Assembly (NCBI GenBank): GCA_030150315.1
Contig: JASLGB010000277.1
Span: 1 to 7,311 of the forward strand
DNA length: 7,311 nt
Direction: 5' to 3'
Source of the DNA: Dokdonella sp.
Lineage (GTDB): Bacteria; Pseudomonadota; Gammaproteobacteria; Xanthomonadales; Rhodanobacteraceae
Below the pieces are notes generated by a model. It had not been told where the DNA came from, did not search any database, and saw only the letters and a list, made by a program, of their open reading frames with translations. This document shows, piece after piece, positions 6,613 through 7,311 of the stretch. Position 1 is the first letter of the stretch; each line of letters begins with the position of its first letter. The position numbers were made by a program, and so were the translations under genes.

Positions 6613-7217
6613 TGCGCCGGGTTTTGCGCGGGCTGGGTTGGCGCGACCTGTGCTGGCTGATCGCCGGTGTCGCCCTGATCGTCCTGATGCGCAGGAACCT
6701 GCTCGACTACGAACAGCAGCTGGCCGATGTGCGGGTGCCGGCAGCGGTCGGCACTCGCGTGGTGCAGGGCGATTTCGCCGTGACGGTGGAGGGATTCCGC
6801 CTGGCGCATCAGTACCGCGTCCGCGAGCGGGGCAGCAGCGGCAGCGAATCGGGCGAGGGACGCGTCCTGAAGTCGCCGGGCCTGTGGGTGGCCGTGCCGC
6901 TGACGCTGGAGGTACTGCGCGAACCCGGCTACATCGGCGCGCGCCTGCGCACACGCGACGGCCTGCTGTACAACGCCAACTCCGACGCGCGGCCGGAAAT
7001 CCGCGGGCTCAATATTGTGCAGACGCAATTGCTGCCGGGCCTGCCGAAGCGCGGCGTGTACTTCTTCGAGGTGCCCGCGGAGAAACTCGTTGGCGCGCAC
7101 CTGCAACTGTTCCAGGGGCAGCGGCCGGCAACGCTGGCCGCCGTGATCGACATGGATCTGGGCATCGACGAGGCGGCGCTGGTCAAGGTGCGGGACGAAG
7201 TGGACCTGCGGCCATGA
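6612..7217 (+). CDS. Second single-pass membrane protein, paralogue of its neighbour
   Basis: Unnamed. From ATG 6612 the protein has 201 residues, with a transmembrane anchor at about 12-26 (after an Arg-rich start) and an extracytoplasmic domain. GGAG at 6598-6601, 10 bases upstream, supports the ATG; an alternative GTG lies one codon earlier. The domain lines up with that of the preceding protein: G47-T-R-V-V-x-G-D-F-A-V matches its G-E-R-V-V-x-G-A-L-A-V at almost the same position, L91-W-V-A-V-P-L-T-L-E matches its F-L-V-L-E-A-E-V-E strand, and V149-Y-F-F-E-V-P155 matches its V-F-I-V-W-K-I-P. A Gly/Ser/Arg-rich insertion at about 71-84 is specific to this copy. The stop overlaps the next start as ATGA. 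The pair probably forms two subunits of one envelope complex, but no activity can be assigned. Confidence 0.8.
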   Translation: MRRVLRGLGWRDLCWLIAGVALIVLMRRNLLDYEQQLADVRVPAAVGTRVVQGDFAVTVEGFRLAHQYRVRERGSSGSESGEGRVLKSPGLWVAVPLTLEVLREPGYIGARLRTRDGLLYNANSDARPEIRGLNIVQTQLLPGLPKRGVYFFEVPAEKLVGAHLQLFQGQRPATLAAVIDMDLGIDEAALVKVRDEVDLRP

Positions 7218-7311
7218 GCGGTGATCGCGTGTCGTGGTGGCAATCGCAGCGCTGGTACCTTCTTGGCGCGCTGGTGACCGGTTTCTTTGCGCTGTACCTG
7301 CCGTACCGCTC
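7214..7311 (+). CDS. Membrane protein, third gene of the operon (3' partial)
   Basis: The frame opens at ATG 7214, overlapping the previous stop by four bases (ATGA), and remains open to the window edge, giving 32 visible residues. They show a short Trp/Gln-rich cytoplasmic start (V-S-W-W-Q-S-Q-R-W) followed by a hydrophobic helix (Y15 to about L29). Tight overlap with two membrane-anchored proteins makes translational coupling and a common complex likely. Too little is present to choose between another single-pass protein of the same type and a polytopic permease. Confidence 0.65.
   Translation, partial: MSGDRVSWWQSQRWYLLGALVTGFFALYLPYR

Noticed and set aside
4537..6954. 805-codon open frame on the minus strand
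   Set aside because: It runs across the efflux gene, an intergenic region, a terminator and two further genes. Its composition is Arg/Gln/Ala-rich and low in complexity, as expected of a shadow frame.

Overview
The window is GC-rich, densely coded and entirely on the plus strand. It looks like a gammaproteobacterial chromosome of the Xanthomonadales (Lysobacterales) type, for example the Dokdonella/Lysobacter/Rhodanobacter group. The main hint is the large secreted protein in the middle: it ends in a short tail of the DGFE type after Ig/FN3-like modules and two Cys-paired repeats, an architecture I associate from memory with secreted proteins of that order. This placement is an inference. I see no RNA genes, CRISPR arrays, insertion sequences or phage genes.

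Layout. (1) Bases 1-1311: the 3' part of a multi-pass membrane protein that resembles GT-C/PMT-like glycosyltransferases; its start lies upstream of the window. (2) Bases 1312-1715: a 404-base intergenic region with a weak hairpin, an 18-bp perfect palindrome centred on CACGTG, a good sigma70-type promoter and a leader hairpin. (3) Bases 1716-4568: a 950-residue exported protein with six Asp-box (BNR) motifs, i.e. a sialidase-like beta-propeller, followed by an Ig-like module, an FN3-like module, two tandem repeats and the C-terminal tail. It is followed by two hairpins, the second with a T-rich tail (intrinsic terminator). (4) Bases 4699-5916: a 12-TM major facilitator of the Bcr/CflA drug-efflux type, with its own possible promoter. 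(5) Bases 6007-7311: a tightly packed operon of at least three genes behind an extended -10 promoter. Two 201-residue single-pass membrane proteins appear to be paralogues with a DUF4352-like extracytoplasmic domain, and the third gene, overlapping by ATGA, runs off the window edge.

Functional picture. The propeller protein and the efflux pump look like independent transcription units. The terminal operon probably encodes an envelope complex built from two similar membrane-anchored beta-domain proteins plus a membrane protein. This operon is the part whose function I cannot name and is the best candidate for something undescribed. No clearly novel defence or mobile system is visible.
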